A stretch of 64,000 nucleotides of DNA, taken from contig DASRHP010000009.1 in the NCBI GenBank assembly GCA_035650475.1, forward strand, positions 764,498 to 828,497, given 5' to 3'. The stretch is from Candidatus Binataceae bacterium (GTDB lineage: Bacteria > Desulfobacterota > Binatia > Binatales > Binataceae). Shown piece after piece: positions 17,245 through 26,330 of the stretch; position 1 is the first letter of the stretch, and the number at the start of each line of letters is the position of its first letter. Both the position numbers and the translations under genes were made by a program. The notes beneath the pieces were generated by a model. That model worked only from the letters and a program-made list of their open reading frames with translations. It searched no databases and was not told where the DNA came from.

Positions 17245-19656
17245 ATGAGCGCGCATAAGGGCGCCTCGCGATCGGCGGAGCGTCCGCTGTTCGAGCTCGG
17301 GCCGCCGATCGTCGAGCGAGCTTCGCTGGAGCCCGCCCCCAGTGCGGACGCGGTCGAGTTCTACTTTCTTACCGCGGCCGCGCAGCGCGCGTGGGCAGCG
17401 ATAAGCGCGGCGCGCGCGCGCGGCGCCCGTGCGCTCTTCTGGATCGGCGGGCCTCCGGGCTCGGGCAAGACGCACTTCCTCAATTACGTCCTCGCGCTTG
17501 AGGAACGGGCGGGCGCGGAGGCCGGGCGGCGCGCGGTTATTCGTGTCGATGCCGGCGGATGCGCGTGGACGGAGGGCGTCGAGCAGCGGTTGCTCGGCGA
17601 GTTCGAGCGGGTGCTCGGCGTCGCCGGCGGCCAGAGCGCGCTGTGGCGCAGGATGCGCGGCGCGCAAGCGCTCGAGGTCGCGCTTGCGCACGCCCGCCGC
17701 ATCGGGGTGCGCGCGCTCCATCTGGCGCTCGACTTGGGCGGCGCGCCGCTCGCCGGCGCGCGCGACTGCATCGCTGAGCTTGCGCGGACGAGCGCGCCGC
17801 GCGAAATCCAGATCGCCGTGTTCGTCGCCGCGCGCGGGGACCAACCGCCTGCAGACGCGCTCGCGCTCGACGTCGCTCCGAACGGCGAGCGGGAGCTGAT
17901 GCTGGCGGCGCTGGCGCGCGCGCGCCGAGTGCTCGACACGGAGGCGGCGGCCGCGCTTTATCGGGCGGTTGACACGGACGGCTTCGAGCCGCGCTCGATC
18001 TTCCCGTTCCATCCGCTGGCCCTGCGCGCGCTGCTCGCCACCGCCGGTGATCCGCCAGCGATTCCCGCGCTGGCCGGCCTGATCGCCGAAGTACTCGACC
18101 ATTGGGGGCCGTCGGCAGGCTGCTACAGCCGACCGCTTATGGACGTTGACCTGTTGCGGGTTGCCGCCGTCGCGCGCCGCGTCGCCGAACGGCTGGGCGA
18201 AAGCGGGCGCGCGGCGCTCGCAACCGCTTACCGCGCCGCCGACGCGCATGAAGATCGGGCGGCCGCCCGCGTGGCGGTCGAAACGCTGATGCTCGAGGCG
18301 CTGGCCGGCGCGCCTGCGCTGTCGGTCCGCGGGTTGCGCACGCGCGCGCTCGCCGTGTCCGGGGGCGTCGCGGCCGATCGCGTGGCGGGCGGCCGCAACG
18401 CGACGGAGCGGATGCTCGCTGCGCTCGCAACGCGCAGCGCCGGCGTGATCATCTTCGACGGCCGCGCGGCGCGCTTCGACGCGCGTGCCGCGGACGCGGC
18501 GCAGCTTGCGCGGTTCAACGCCGCGCTCGCGCTGGCCCGACGCTTCGACGCGACGCTGGCCGAGGCGCGCGAGCCGGCCGAGGTGCCCGAGCGGCTCCGC
18601 CGGCTGGACGACGCGATGCGCGCGGCGGCAGAAGAGGCGCGCCGCGTGGGCGTCGCATTCGAGGCCGCCGCGCGAGAGACGCGCGGGACGCGGGCGCCGC
18701 TAACCGCCGAGCATCGGCGGGCGTTGGAGGAGTTCGTCGCGCTCGCCGAAGGCGGGGCGCACGCGCTGATTCGGATTGGCGCCGACGCCGCGCGTTGCGA
18801 GCACGCGATGCGCACGGTTGCCGGCTACGAGGACCTTGCAATAGCGGCCGCGGCGGCGGCGCGGATGCGCGCGATGGGCGAGTTTCTGCGCGACACCGGG
18901 CTCAGGCCCGACCTCGCGGGCGACGATTGTGCGGGCGAGGGCGCGGGCGCGCCGTTGGTGGTCGAATGTCAGCTTCTGCTCGCGGCACTGGAGGCGGGCG
19001 TGATGCCCGACGCGCGGCGGCGCTTCGAGGCGCTCGAGGCGCGCTTCGAGAAATTCCGATGGACGTATCTGGCGGTTTACCGCGCGGCGCATGAGCGATG
19101 GCGGCGCGAGGGCGAGCGCCTCGGCGCGCAACTGCGCGACCTGCGCGAGCATCTCGCCGCGTTCGCCCGCCTCGACTCGATCGCGGCGCTGGGGCCGCCC
19201 GAAGGCGCGGAATTCGGCGTGCGCGCCGAGCATCTGGCGCGCCGGATCGCGCGATGCGATGAGGACGAGTCGGCGGGGCCGCAGGCGGCGCGATGCGCGC
19301 GATGCAGATTCGTACTCGGCACGGCGCTGCCCGCGCGTGAACTCGACGAGCTGTTCGAGCAGGTAAGACGCGCGCTCGGGCGCCGGCTGGCGGCGCTCTC
19401 GCACGGCGCGATCGCGCGCCTTATCCGGCTGCACGACCGGGGCCATCGGCTCGACGGCTTTCTCAAGATCATCCAGGCCGCGCATACCGAGGCGCTCGTG
19501 CGTGTGCTCGACGACGAGCTTGCAGCCTACCTTGCGCGGCTGCTCGAAGAGGCACAGGACGAGACGCGATCAGCGTCCGGGGCGCGCGCCGCCGCCGAAA
19601 CCGACGCGGAGGCGGCGGGAATCAAGCGTATCGGCCGGGCGCGGCCGACGGACTGA
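17245..19656 (+). CDS. large P-loop ATPase of unassigned family
   Basis: An 803-residue protein. Walker A is GGPPGSGKTHF (residues 68-78), preceded by FYFLTAAAQRAWAAI; a likely Walker B is ALHLALDLGG near residue 160. The middle is helical and very Ala/Arg-rich. Near the C-terminus is a CARC zinc-knuckle-like pair (Cys 684 and 687) followed by a helical tail (LDGFLKIIQAAHTEALVRVLDDELAAYLARLL). There is no membrane segment or signal, so it is cytoplasmic. The layout recalls DUF6079/BrxC-type ATPases of defence loci, but no partner genes of such systems are nearby and I do not claim membership. It appears monocistronic. Confidence 0.7.
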   Translation: MSAHKGASRSAERPLFELGPPIVERASLEPAPSADAVEFYFLTAAAQRAWAAISAARARGARALFWIGGPPGSGKTHFLNYVLALEERAGAEAGRRAVIRVDAGGCAWTEGVEQRLLGEFERVLGVAGGQSALWRRMRGAQALEVALAHARRIGVRALHLALDLGGAPLAGARDCIAELARTSAPREIQIAVFVAARGDQPPADALALDVAPNGERELMLAALARARRVLDTEAAAALYRAVDTDGFEPRSIFPFHPLALRALLATAGDPPAIPALAGLIAEVLDHWGPSAGCYSRPLMDVDLLRVAAVARRVAERLGESGRAALATAYRAADAHEDRAAARVAVETLMLEALAGAPALSVRGLRTRALAVSGGVAADRVAGGRNATERMLAALATRSAGVIIFDGRAARFDARAADAAQLARFNAALALARRFDATLAEAREPAEVPERLRRLDDAMRAAAEEARRVGVAFEAAARETRGTRAPLTAEHRRALEEFVALAEGGAHALIRIGADAARCEHAMRTVAGYEDLAIAAAAAARMRAMGEFLRDTGLRPDLAGDDCAGEGAGAPLVVECQLLLAALEAGVMPDARRRFEALEARFEKFRWTYLAVYRAAHERWRREGERLGAQLRDLREHLAAFARLDSIAALGPPEGAEFGVRAEHLARRIARCDEDESAGPQAARCARCRFVLGTALPARELDELFEQVRRALGRRLAALSHGAIARLIRLHDRGHRLDGFLKIIQAAHTEALVRVLDDELAAYLARLLEEAQDETRSASGARAAAETDAEAAGIKRIGRARPTD

Positions 19657-19667
19657 AGGGGCGGCGA

Positions 19668-19931
19668 TCAGCCGGCGCCGGGAGCTGCCTCGGGCGGGCG
19701 CTTGCTCGCACGGCTGGGCGGAAAGGCGCTTACGTTTCTACGCCGGCGCGGCTTGACGTTGAGCCGATCGAGCAGAGCGAAAAAGGCGTCGCGCACGATC
19801 TCCATCAGCCACAACAGCGCGAGTCCCAATGCCACACCGACGCCGTTGAACACCTCGCCAATGTATTCGCCGCGCGACATCCGCTCGGGCTCGAACGGCT
19901 CCTGAAAATCAGCAGACGGTTCCTGGCTCAC
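19668..19931 (-). CDS. small single-pass membrane protein, hypothetical
   Basis: An 87-residue protein with one transmembrane helix (VFNGVGVALGLALLWLMEIVRDAFFALLDRL), an acidic N-terminus and a basic C-terminal tail (KPRRRRN). The start is GTG at 19931. Its end is only 12 bases from the convergent ATPase gene. No family recognised. Confidence 0.5.
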   Translation of the reverse strand: MSQEPSADFQEPFEPERMSRGEYIGEVFNGVGVALGLALLWLMEIVRDAFFALLDRLNVKPRRRRNVSAFPPSRASKRPPEAAPGAG

Positions 19932-19995
19932 GCTCTCAACCTATGGGCGCACGCGCGAAGGCGCAAGCGCGGCTCCCGCTTCGGCCTTCGCGATC

Positions 19996-20772
19996 TCAGG
20001 CGCCGGGCGCGCTTTCCGCCGTGACCTTGACGTTGTCGAAGCTCACGCGCGAGTCATTCTGCGACCACACGCCGATGCGCCCCTTGGCCAGCCCGCTGTC
20101 CTGCGCCTCGAAAAGCTGCTTGCCGTTGAGGTAGGCGCTGAAATGATCTCCGCGCGCGTCAAGCCGCAGCGCGTACCAGCGGCCGCGTTCGAGCTCCGCC
20201 GGCGCCTCTTTGATCAAGGTGAGACGGCCGCCGCTCATCCGATACAACGCGACGTAGTCTTTCGGGCATGCGGCGGCGAGCACATAGTAGTCCTGAGGAT
20301 CGGTGTAGCGCACAACAAGGCCGGCGTAGCTGCCCCAGGCGCCGCCCCACGGTTTGATGTCAGCCTGGAGTGAGAGATCGGAATACTCGGTCGAGTCCTT
20401 GGGGATCGCCAGCAGATAGGTGTCGCTGAAAAACGAATCGATCCAGAGCATCACCGCCTTGGTGCGCGGCAGGCCGTAACCCGGCAGGCTGAGCGTGTTG
20501 GGCAGGCTGGGCGCGTGCATGTCGAGCAGCACCTTCCAGTTGCCCGACACCGCGGTCCAGTCGCCCGGCATCAGGTAGCCGCGGTCGTGGTCGAAGCTCC
20601 AGCTCTTCGAGGCGCCGGGCGCGCCGCTGTCGGTGGTTGTCGCCGCCTTCACGATCGCGGTCGAGCCGCGGGTCTCACCGGCGACGCTGGTCGTGTCGCC
20701 GGCCGTGATCGCCAACACAAACGTCAGAACCGCAAGCAACAGGGTACGGCCCAACGCACTTCGATTACTCAT
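19996..20772 (-). CDS. exported LamG/DUF1080-like jelly-roll protein
   Basis: A 258-residue protein with an N-terminal signal (SALGRTLLLAVLTFVLAITAG). The mature part looks like a concanavalin-type beta sandwich: DWTAVSGNWKVLLD, DLSLQADIKPWGGAWGSYAGLVVRY, DYYVLAA, ERGRWYALRLDARGDHFSAYLNGKQLFEA and GRIGVWSQNDSRVSFDNVKV are the repeated strand patterns of LamG/3-keto-disaccharide hydrolase-like modules. It probably binds a glycan in the periplasm or outside the cell; no catalytic residues can be assigned. AGGTGG precedes the ATG at 20772 by 5-6 bases. It is divergent from the dcw operon. Confidence 0.75.
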   Translation of the reverse strand: MSNRSALGRTLLLAVLTFVLAITAGDTTSVAGETRGSTAIVKAATTTDSGAPGASKSWSFDHDRGYLMPGDWTAVSGNWKVLLDMHAPSLPNTLSLPGYGLPRTKAVMLWIDSFFSDTYLLAIPKDSTEYSDLSLQADIKPWGGAWGSYAGLVVRYTDPQDYYVLAAACPKDYVALYRMSGGRLTLIKEAPAELERGRWYALRLDARGDHFSAYLNGKQLFEAQDSGLAKGRIGVWSQNDSRVSFDNVKVTAESAPGA

Positions 20773-20917
20773 CTCCGCCACCTGCACAGGTCCGAATCTG
20801 TGATGTTCCGGAAATAGGGACTGCGCCAGAACGTCGGGAGCATATTTTGTGATTGTGGCGCGTGCTGTCAAGGACGCAGCTCAATCTTCGCTTTTTATTC
20901 GACTAGTCACAACCAAA

Positions 20918-20923
20918 TATAAT
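20918..20923 (+). promoter_or_regulatory. candidate -10 element of the dcw operon promoter
   Basis: TATAAT, a perfect sigma-70 -10 hexamer, lies in the most AT-rich part of this window region and 93 bases upstream of the mraZ start. The matching -35 region (around 20895-20900, TTATTC) is weak. A start of transcription near 20930 would place the MraZ boxes in the leader, the arrangement known for the E. coli mra promoter. Confidence 0.45.
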
Positions 20924-20968
20924 TTCGCGTGCTGACAGGCTGCCGAACACGGATTCACTTGACTCTAG

Positions 20969-20993
20969 TGGGAGCGAGTGGGATGTTGTGGTG
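20969..20993 (+). promoter_or_regulatory. MraZ operator: three TGGGN-type repeats spaced by 5 bases
   Basis: TGGGA-gcgag-TGGGA-tgttg-TGGTG reproduces the known MraZ-binding pattern of TGGGN direct repeats separated by five bases; the third repeat has one mismatch. It ends 17 bases before the mraZ start, where MraZ binding is known to repress its own operon in E. coli. Confidence 0.75.
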
Positions 20994-21010
20994 GTCTAGG
21001 GAGTCATGCG

Positions 21011-21463
21011 GTGTTCGGGGGACGATTCGACCATACAATCGACGATAAGGGTCGTGTCAGCATCCCGGCGCAGGTGCGCGAGGCGCTCGCCCGTGACAAC
21101 CAGGAGACGGTTTTCGTCACCAACTGGGTTGCCGAACACCAGCGCTGCCTTGCGGTCTTTCCGCCCGCCAACTGGACGAAGCTGGTAGGCAAGGCCAGCC
21201 AGCGCGCCAGCCTGGAGTCGAGCATGCAGGCCTTCCAGATGTTCTTCATCGGCGGCGCCCACGAAGTGCAGGTCGATCGTCAAGGCAGAATACTGATTCC
21301 GCCACGGCTGCGCGAGTATGCCCATCTTGGACGCGACGTAACCTTCAGCGCGATGCTCGACCATTTTCAGCTCTGGGACAAAAGCGTGCTGACGGAGGTG
21401 CTGGGAAAGGTCGAGCGGCAGTTCCTGGAGGACTCGGAGCTGATCGGGAAGCTCAACCTGTAG
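21011..21463 (+). CDS. mraZ: transcriptional regulator MraZ
   Basis: A 150-residue protein with two SpoVT/AbrB-like halves: VFGGRFDHTIDDKGRVSIPAQVREAL and, about 70 residues later, VQVDRQGRILIPPRLREYAHL. It is the first gene of the dcw cluster and represses that cluster in other bacteria. The frame is open upstream, but family proteins start at (M)FxGRxxHxIDxKGR, so the GTG at 21011 is used; AGGGAG lies 7 bases before it. The operator at 20969-20993 supports autoregulation. Confidence 0.93.
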   Translation: MFGGRFDHTIDDKGRVSIPAQVREALARDNQETVFVTNWVAEHQRCLAVFPPANWTKLVGKASQRASLESSMQAFQMFFIGGAHEVQVDRQGRILIPPRLREYAHLGRDVTFSAMLDHFQLWDKSVLTEVLGKVERQFLEDSELIGKLNL

Positions 21464-21470
21464 GGTGGTG

Positions 21471-22391
21471 ATGGGGCTGGCTGCGGAATCTCACCCGGGG
21501 ACCGACCGGCTGCATGTGCCGGTGATGCTGTCCGAGGTGCGGGCGCTGCTCTGCGACCGTCCGCGCCAGCTCGTGGTTGACGCCACTGTCGGCACTGGCG
21601 GACATGCCGAGGCGCTGCTGGAGGCGGGGGCAGGCGGCACGCTGATCGGGATGGATCGGGACCCGCGCGCGCTGGAGGTGGCCGGCACGCGGCTCGGGCG
21701 CTTCGGCGCGCGCGTGATCCTGCGCCAGGCCGACTTCGCCGAGGTCGAGCGCGTGCTCGGCGAGGCCGGCTTCGCCGCCGCCGACGCGATCTTCGCCGAC
21801 CTTGGGATGAGTTCGTATGCGCTCGACGATCCGGCGCGCGGCTTCAGCTTTCGTTTCGAGGGTCCGCTCGACATGCGGATGGACCCGCGGGGCGAGCTGC
21901 GCGCCTACGACCTGGTCAACGAGGAAGGGGAGGACGAGCTCGCGCGCATCATCCGCGAGTTCGGCGAGGAGCGCGCGGCGCGGCGGATCGCGCGCGCGAT
22001 CGTCGAGGCGCGCCGGCGCCGGCCGCTGGAAACCACGACCGAGTTGCGTGCGCTGATCGAGCGCGCTGCCGGCGGCCGCCGCCATCGCGCGATTCATCCG
22101 GCGACGCGCACCTTCCAGGCCCTGCGTATCGCGGTCAACCACGAACTCGAAAGCCTCCGCGTGTTTCTCGACCGCGCGCCCGGATGCCTTGCGCCGGGCG
22201 GACGGCTGGCGATCATCGCCTATCACTCGCTGGAGGACCGCCCGGTCAAACATCACTTCCGCGCCCTCGCCCACGAGGGCGGCTTCGTCGCACTGACGCC
22301 CCGGGCGCTGCGTCCGCAGGCTTCGGAATGCGCGCACAATCCGCGCGCCCGCAGTGCGCGGCTGCGCGCGATCGAACGGAGCGCGCCATGA
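21471..22391 (+). CDS. rsmH: 16S rRNA (cytosine1402-N4)-methyltransferase
   Basis: A 306-residue RsmH/MraW. It begins with HVPVMLSEV and the SAM motif VVDATVGTGGHAEALL, followed by GMDRDPRALE, FADLGMSSYALDDPARGFSFRFEGPLDMRMD, and near the C-terminus LRIAVNHELESLRVFL and AIIAYHSLEDRPVKHHFR. It methylates C1402 of 16S rRNA in the small subunit. The ATG at 21471 is preferred; GTG codons at 21465 and 21468 are in frame. It starts 7 bases after the mraZ stop and overlaps ftsL by ATGA. Confidence 0.95.
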   Translation: MGLAAESHPGTDRLHVPVMLSEVRALLCDRPRQLVVDATVGTGGHAEALLEAGAGGTLIGMDRDPRALEVAGTRLGRFGARVILRQADFAEVERVLGEAGFAAADAIFADLGMSSYALDDPARGFSFRFEGPLDMRMDPRGELRAYDLVNEEGEDELARIIREFGEERAARRIARAIVEARRRRPLETTTELRALIERAAGGRRHRAIHPATRTFQALRIAVNHELESLRVFLDRAPGCLAPGGRLAIIAYHSLEDRPVKHHFRALAHEGGFVALTPRALRPQASECAHNPRARSARLRAIERSAP

Positions 22392-22678
22392 GCCGCGCGC
22401 GGGTCAGACCCACCCGGCCGCCCTCGCGCCTGGCGCCGGCGCTGCTCGCCGCGCTGGTCGTCGCGCTTGGCTTCGCCACGCTGATGGTGCGCCTGGAGGT
22501 GACGCAGGAGGGTTACCGGCTCTCCGCGGTGCGCGCCGCCAATCTCAAGCTCGAGGACGAAAACCGCCAGCTCGGAGTGCGCGCGGCTGAACTTGGTTCG
22601 AACGAGCGGCTGCGCGCGCTGGCGCCACGCTTCGGGCTCGAGCCGCCTGCGAGCGGGCAGGTGGTGACACTGCCATGA
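22388..22678 (+). CDS. ftsL: cell division protein FtsL
   Basis: A 96-residue bitopic protein: basic N-terminus, one transmembrane helix (LAPALLAALVVALGFATLMVRL), then a coiled-coil periplasmic part (LSAVRAANLKLEDENRQLGVRAAEL) that would bind FtsB and FtsQ in the divisome. Identity rests on size, topology and position between rsmH and ftsI, since FtsL sequences are poorly conserved. The start overlaps the rsmH stop by ATGA and its own stop overlaps the ftsI start by ATGA. Confidence 0.85.
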   Translation: MSRARVRPTRPPSRLAPALLAALVVALGFATLMVRLEVTQEGYRLSAVRAANLKLEDENRQLGVRAAELGSNERLRALAPRFGLEPPASGQVVTLP

Positions 22679-24801
22679 ACGCGCCGTTCAAAAAGCGCCG
22701 CGTGCGGATCGGCGCGCTCACGATCACGCTTGGTGCGCTGTTCGTGCTGGTCGCGCTGAGGCTCGCGCTGCTGGTCGCGTTCGACGGGCCGCGCCTCACC
22801 TCGCTCGCCCGCCTCGAGCACACCGGCGAGGTCGAGCTGACGGCCCCGCGCGGTCCGATTGTCGATCGCAACGGCGAGGCGCTTGCGCTTTCGGCCGAGA
22901 CCCGCTCGGTTTACGCGCGCCCGGCGCAATTGCTGGCCGCGAGTACGGCGGCGGATCGCGCGCGGCTTGCCGCCGCGCTCGGGATGACGCCGGCCGAGCT
23001 GGCGGAAAGGCTTCATCGCAAGGCGCCGTTCGTCTGGCTCAGACGCCATCTGGCGCCCGAGCGGGCGCAGGCCGCCGAGGCGCTCGGGCTCGACGGCGTG
23101 GGCGCGCTGAGTGAGTACAAACGCTTCTATCCGGAGGGTCCCCTGGCCGCGCCGGTGGTGGGGTTGGCGGGGATGGATGGCCAGGGGCTCTCCGGTCTTG
23201 AATTGGCCGACGACCGGCTCATCCGCGGCGAGCCGGTCGCGCTGCGCTTCTACCATGACGCGCTCGGCCATCCGATTTTCGACAGCCCGCTTGCGCTGCG
23301 CACGCCGCAGCCGGGGGCGCGCCTGGTGCTGACGCTCGACGCGCGCATCCAGGCGCTCGCCGAGAGCCAGCTCGCCGACGAGGTGCGCCAGAGCGGGGCG
23401 CGGCGCGGCGCCGCGGTGGTGCTCGATCCGTTCAGCGGTGAGGTGCTCGCGCTGGCCAGCGTCGCCGCCGACGGCGCCAGCGTGGGCGAGCGACTGCACA
23501 ACACCGCAGTGCAGGACGCCTTCGAGCCGGGCTCGACGATGAAAGGGCTGCTCGCCTCGATCGCGCTGACCGACGGGGTAATTGCGCCGCATCAGCAGAT
23601 CTACTGCGAGGACGGCGCCTACACCATCGGCAGGCGCACGATCCACGACGACAGTCGTCACGGATGGCTCGACCTGGGAGGAATAATCGAGGTCTCCTCG
23701 AATATCGGAGCCGCCAAGATCGCGCTCAAACTGGGCGCCGAGCGCTTCTATCACGGCCTGCGCGCCTTCGGACTCGGCGAACGCACCGGCATCGACCTGC
23801 CCGGCGAGGCCTCCGGCATCCTGCGCAAGCCCGCGAGCTGGCGCGAGATCGATCTCGCCAACCATGGCTTCGGCCAGGGCGTCGCGGTGACGCCGATCCA
23901 GCTGGCGGCCGCTTACGCCGCGATCGCCAACGGCGGCTACCTGGTGCGCCCCTTCGTGGTGAAGGCCGCCTACGACGCTGCGGGCGATCCGATCCTGACC
24001 CGCACTCCCGAGGTGCGCCGGCGCGTGATCACGCCCGAGGTCGCACACAGGATGAATCGCCTGCTGCGCGGCGTGGTCAACGGCCCCGACGGCACCGGGC
24101 GGCTGGCGCGGGTCGGCGATTTCATCGTCGCCGGCAAGACCGGCACCGCGCAGATGGTCAATCCAGCGACCGGGGCCTACTACCAGAGCCGACTGGTCGC
24201 CTCGTTCGTCGGATTTGTCCCGGCCGACGATCCGCGCCTGGTGATCCTGGTGGTGCTCTATGACGTCGCCCACGGTCACTTCGGCGGCCTGGTCGCGGCG
24301 CCGGTGTTCAGCCAGATCGCCGCGGGCGCGCTGCGCGACCTCAACGTGGCGTCGCCCGCGCAGCCTTATGAAAGTGCGAGCCTGCTGCCGGCGAAGCTGA
24401 CCTCCTCGCCGCGCGCGGCGACCGACGACACGCCGGCGGCCGCAATCGCAGACCACGACGCCACGGCGGCGGCGCTGGTCTCGCCCGACGCGACGCCTGA
24501 CTTTTCCGCAATGAGCCTCAGGCAGGCGATCGCGCTCGCCCATCGCCGCCACCTCGATCTGACGGTCGAAGGCGACGGCTACGTGATCGCGCAGAATCCC
24601 GCGCCGGGCGCGCCGCTGGGCACGCGGCCGATCTCGTTGCGGCTGGCGCCGGTAATAGCGGACGCGACGGGCGAGGCGGCGCCGCGCGGCGCGAAGGCGA
24701 CCTCTTCGATATCAGCCCGGGCGCGCGCTTGGTCAGGTTCTAAGCAGAGACGCTCAGATGCAAAGCCGGCGCGTGGGCGCGCTCACCCAAGGAGCGGGTG
24801 A
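22675..24801 (+). CDS. ftsI: septal transpeptidase FtsI (class B PBP) with C-terminal PASTA module
   Basis: A 708-residue class B penicillin-binding protein that cross-links septal peptidoglycan in the periplasm. There is a basic N-terminus and one membrane anchor (about 12-35). The transpeptidase motifs are STMK (Ser 287, Lys 290), SSN (341-343) and KTGT (488-491). After the catalytic domain come a Thr/Ala/Asp-rich linker and a PASTA-like module (about 600-660, MSLRQAIALAHRRHLDLTVEGDGYVIAQNPAPGAPLG). The last 45 residues are basic and low-complexity. The start overlaps ftsL by ATGA and the stop overlaps murE as TGATG. Confidence 0.95.
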   Translation: MNAPFKKRRVRIGALTITLGALFVLVALRLALLVAFDGPRLTSLARLEHTGEVELTAPRGPIVDRNGEALALSAETRSVYARPAQLLAASTAADRARLAAALGMTPAELAERLHRKAPFVWLRRHLAPERAQAAEALGLDGVGALSEYKRFYPEGPLAAPVVGLAGMDGQGLSGLELADDRLIRGEPVALRFYHDALGHPIFDSPLALRTPQPGARLVLTLDARIQALAESQLADEVRQSGARRGAAVVLDPFSGEVLALASVAADGASVGERLHNTAVQDAFEPGSTMKGLLASIALTDGVIAPHQQIYCEDGAYTIGRRTIHDDSRHGWLDLGGIIEVSSNIGAAKIALKLGAERFYHGLRAFGLGERTGIDLPGEASGILRKPASWREIDLANHGFGQGVAVTPIQLAAAYAAIANGGYLVRPFVVKAAYDAAGDPILTRTPEVRRRVITPEVAHRMNRLLRGVVNGPDGTGRLARVGDFIVAGKTGTAQMVNPATGAYYQSRLVASFVGFVPADDPRLVILVVLYDVAHGHFGGLVAAPVFSQIAAGALRDLNVASPAQPYESASLLPAKLTSSPRAATDDTPAAAIADHDATAAALVSPDATPDFSAMSLRQAIALAHRRHLDLTVEGDGYVIAQNPAPGAPLGTRPISLRLAPVIADATGEAAPRGAKATSSISARARAWSGSKQRRSDAKPARGRAHPRSG

Positions 24802-26330
24802 TGCGGCTTGGCGAATTGTGTGCGGGCGAGCCCGGCGTCCGGATCGAGGGCGACGCCGCGATGGAAATCGCGGGGCTCAGCTACGACTCGCGAAGGGTCA
24901 GCCCGGGTGATTTGTTTTTTTCACTTGCGCGGGATCCGGCACAGGCCCGCGCCAATCTCGAGGATGCGATGGCCCGCGGGGCGCGCGCGGTGGTGGTGAA
25001 GGCGGGGGACGGTGTGGACGCGCGCTCCGCGGTGACCGTTGTTCGATGCGAGCGGCCGCGCCGGCTGATGGGCGCGGCCGCCGCGCGCTGGTTCGACGCG
25101 CCCAGCCGACGGCTCGATCTTATCGGCGTCAGCGGCACCAGCGGCAAGACCACGACGACCTACCTGCTTGCGTCGATCTTCGAGGCGGCGGGGGCGCCCG
25201 CCGGAATTATCGGCACGGTCGGGATCTTCGTCGGCTCGCGCAAGATTTACAGCGGGCTGACCACGCCCGAGTCGCTCGACTTCGAGGCGGCGCTGGCCGA
25301 GATGGAGCGCGCGGGGGTGCGGCGGGTGGCGGCGGAAATCTCGTCGATCGGGCTGGCTGAACATCGAGTGGACGCGCTCGACTTTCGCGCCTGCGTGTTT
25401 ACCAACCTGGGCCGCGACCATCTCGACTATCACGGTACCCAGGAGGAGTACTTCGCGGCCAAGCTCAGGCTCTTCACCGAGCTGCTGCCGCAAAGCTCGC
25501 GCCGCGACGCCTTGGCGGTCGTCAACGGCGACGATCCCTATGGCCGGCGCGTGCTCGCGGCGGTCAAGGGGCGCGCCGTAAGCTTCGGCCTCGGACGCGA
25601 GCTCGACGTCCATCCCCTGAGCTACAGCGCCGGCACCGACGGCATCCGCGCCTCGGTCGCCGCGCTCGACAAGCGCGTGGAAGTGCGCTCGCCGCTGCTC
25701 GGCGAGATCAACCTGCTCAACATTCTCGGCGCCTCCGCTGTGTCGGTGGCCCTGGGCATCGAAACGGATGTGGTCGCGGAAGGGTTGCGGCGATGCCCAG
25801 GGGCCCCCGGCAGACTGGAGGCGGTGCCAGGACCGCCCGGCGTGACGGTGCTGGTGGACTACGCGCACAAGCCCGACGCGCTCGAGGCGGTGCTGCGCGC
25901 GCTGCGCGCGCTTGGGCCGCGCCGGCTGCTGTGCGTGTTCGGATGCGGCGGCGATCGCGATCGCGGCAAGCGACCGCTGATGGGCGGGATCGCGGGGCGG
26001 ATGGCCGACCTCGCGCTGGTCACCTCGGACAATCCACGCAGCGAGGATCCGCTGGCGATTATCGCGGAGATCGAGGCCGGGCTCGCCGCCGCGGGACTGC
26101 GCCGGATCGCGCCACAGGCCGTCGGGCGCGAGCCGGGTTACGTGGTGGAGCCCGACCGGCGCGCCGCCATCGCGCGCGCGCTGGAACTCGCGGCGCCCGG
26201 CGACATCGTGGTGATCGCCGGCAAGGGGCACGAAGACTACCAGCTCGTCGCCGGGCGGCGGCTGGATTTTGACGATCGCGCGGTGGTGCGCGAACTCGTA
26301 GCGGCGCGCGGGCGCGACGCCGACGCGTAG
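24801..26330 (+). CDS. murE: UDP-MurNAc-L-Ala-D-Glu : meso-diaminopimelate ligase
   Basis: A 509-residue Mur ligase that adds the third stem-peptide residue. The ATP site is GVSGTSGKTTTTYLLAS; EISSIGLAEHRVD and FTNLGRDHLDYHGTQEEYFAAK are family blocks; DNPRSEDP contains the DNPR motif that selects meso-DAP over Lys; and AGKGHEDYQ is near the C-terminus. AAGGAG 7 bases before the ATG at 24801 decides this start over the GTG at 24798. Translation is coupled to ftsI (TGATG). Unusually, murF does not follow. Confidence 0.96.
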   Translation: MRLGELCAGEPGVRIEGDAAMEIAGLSYDSRRVSPGDLFFSLARDPAQARANLEDAMARGARAVVVKAGDGVDARSAVTVVRCERPRRLMGAAAARWFDAPSRRLDLIGVSGTSGKTTTTYLLASIFEAAGAPAGIIGTVGIFVGSRKIYSGLTTPESLDFEAALAEMERAGVRRVAAEISSIGLAEHRVDALDFRACVFTNLGRDHLDYHGTQEEYFAAKLRLFTELLPQSSRRDALAVVNGDDPYGRRVLAAVKGRAVSFGLGRELDVHPLSYSAGTDGIRASVAALDKRVEVRSPLLGEINLLNILGASAVSVALGIETDVVAEGLRRCPGAPGRLEAVPGPPGVTVLVDYAHKPDALEAVLRALRALGPRRLLCVFGCGGDRDRGKRPLMGGIAGRMADLALVTSDNPRSEDPLAIIAEIEAGLAAAGLRRIAPQAVGREPGYVVEPDRRAAIARALELAAPGDIVVIAGKGHEDYQLVAGRRLDFDDRAVVRELVAARGRDADA

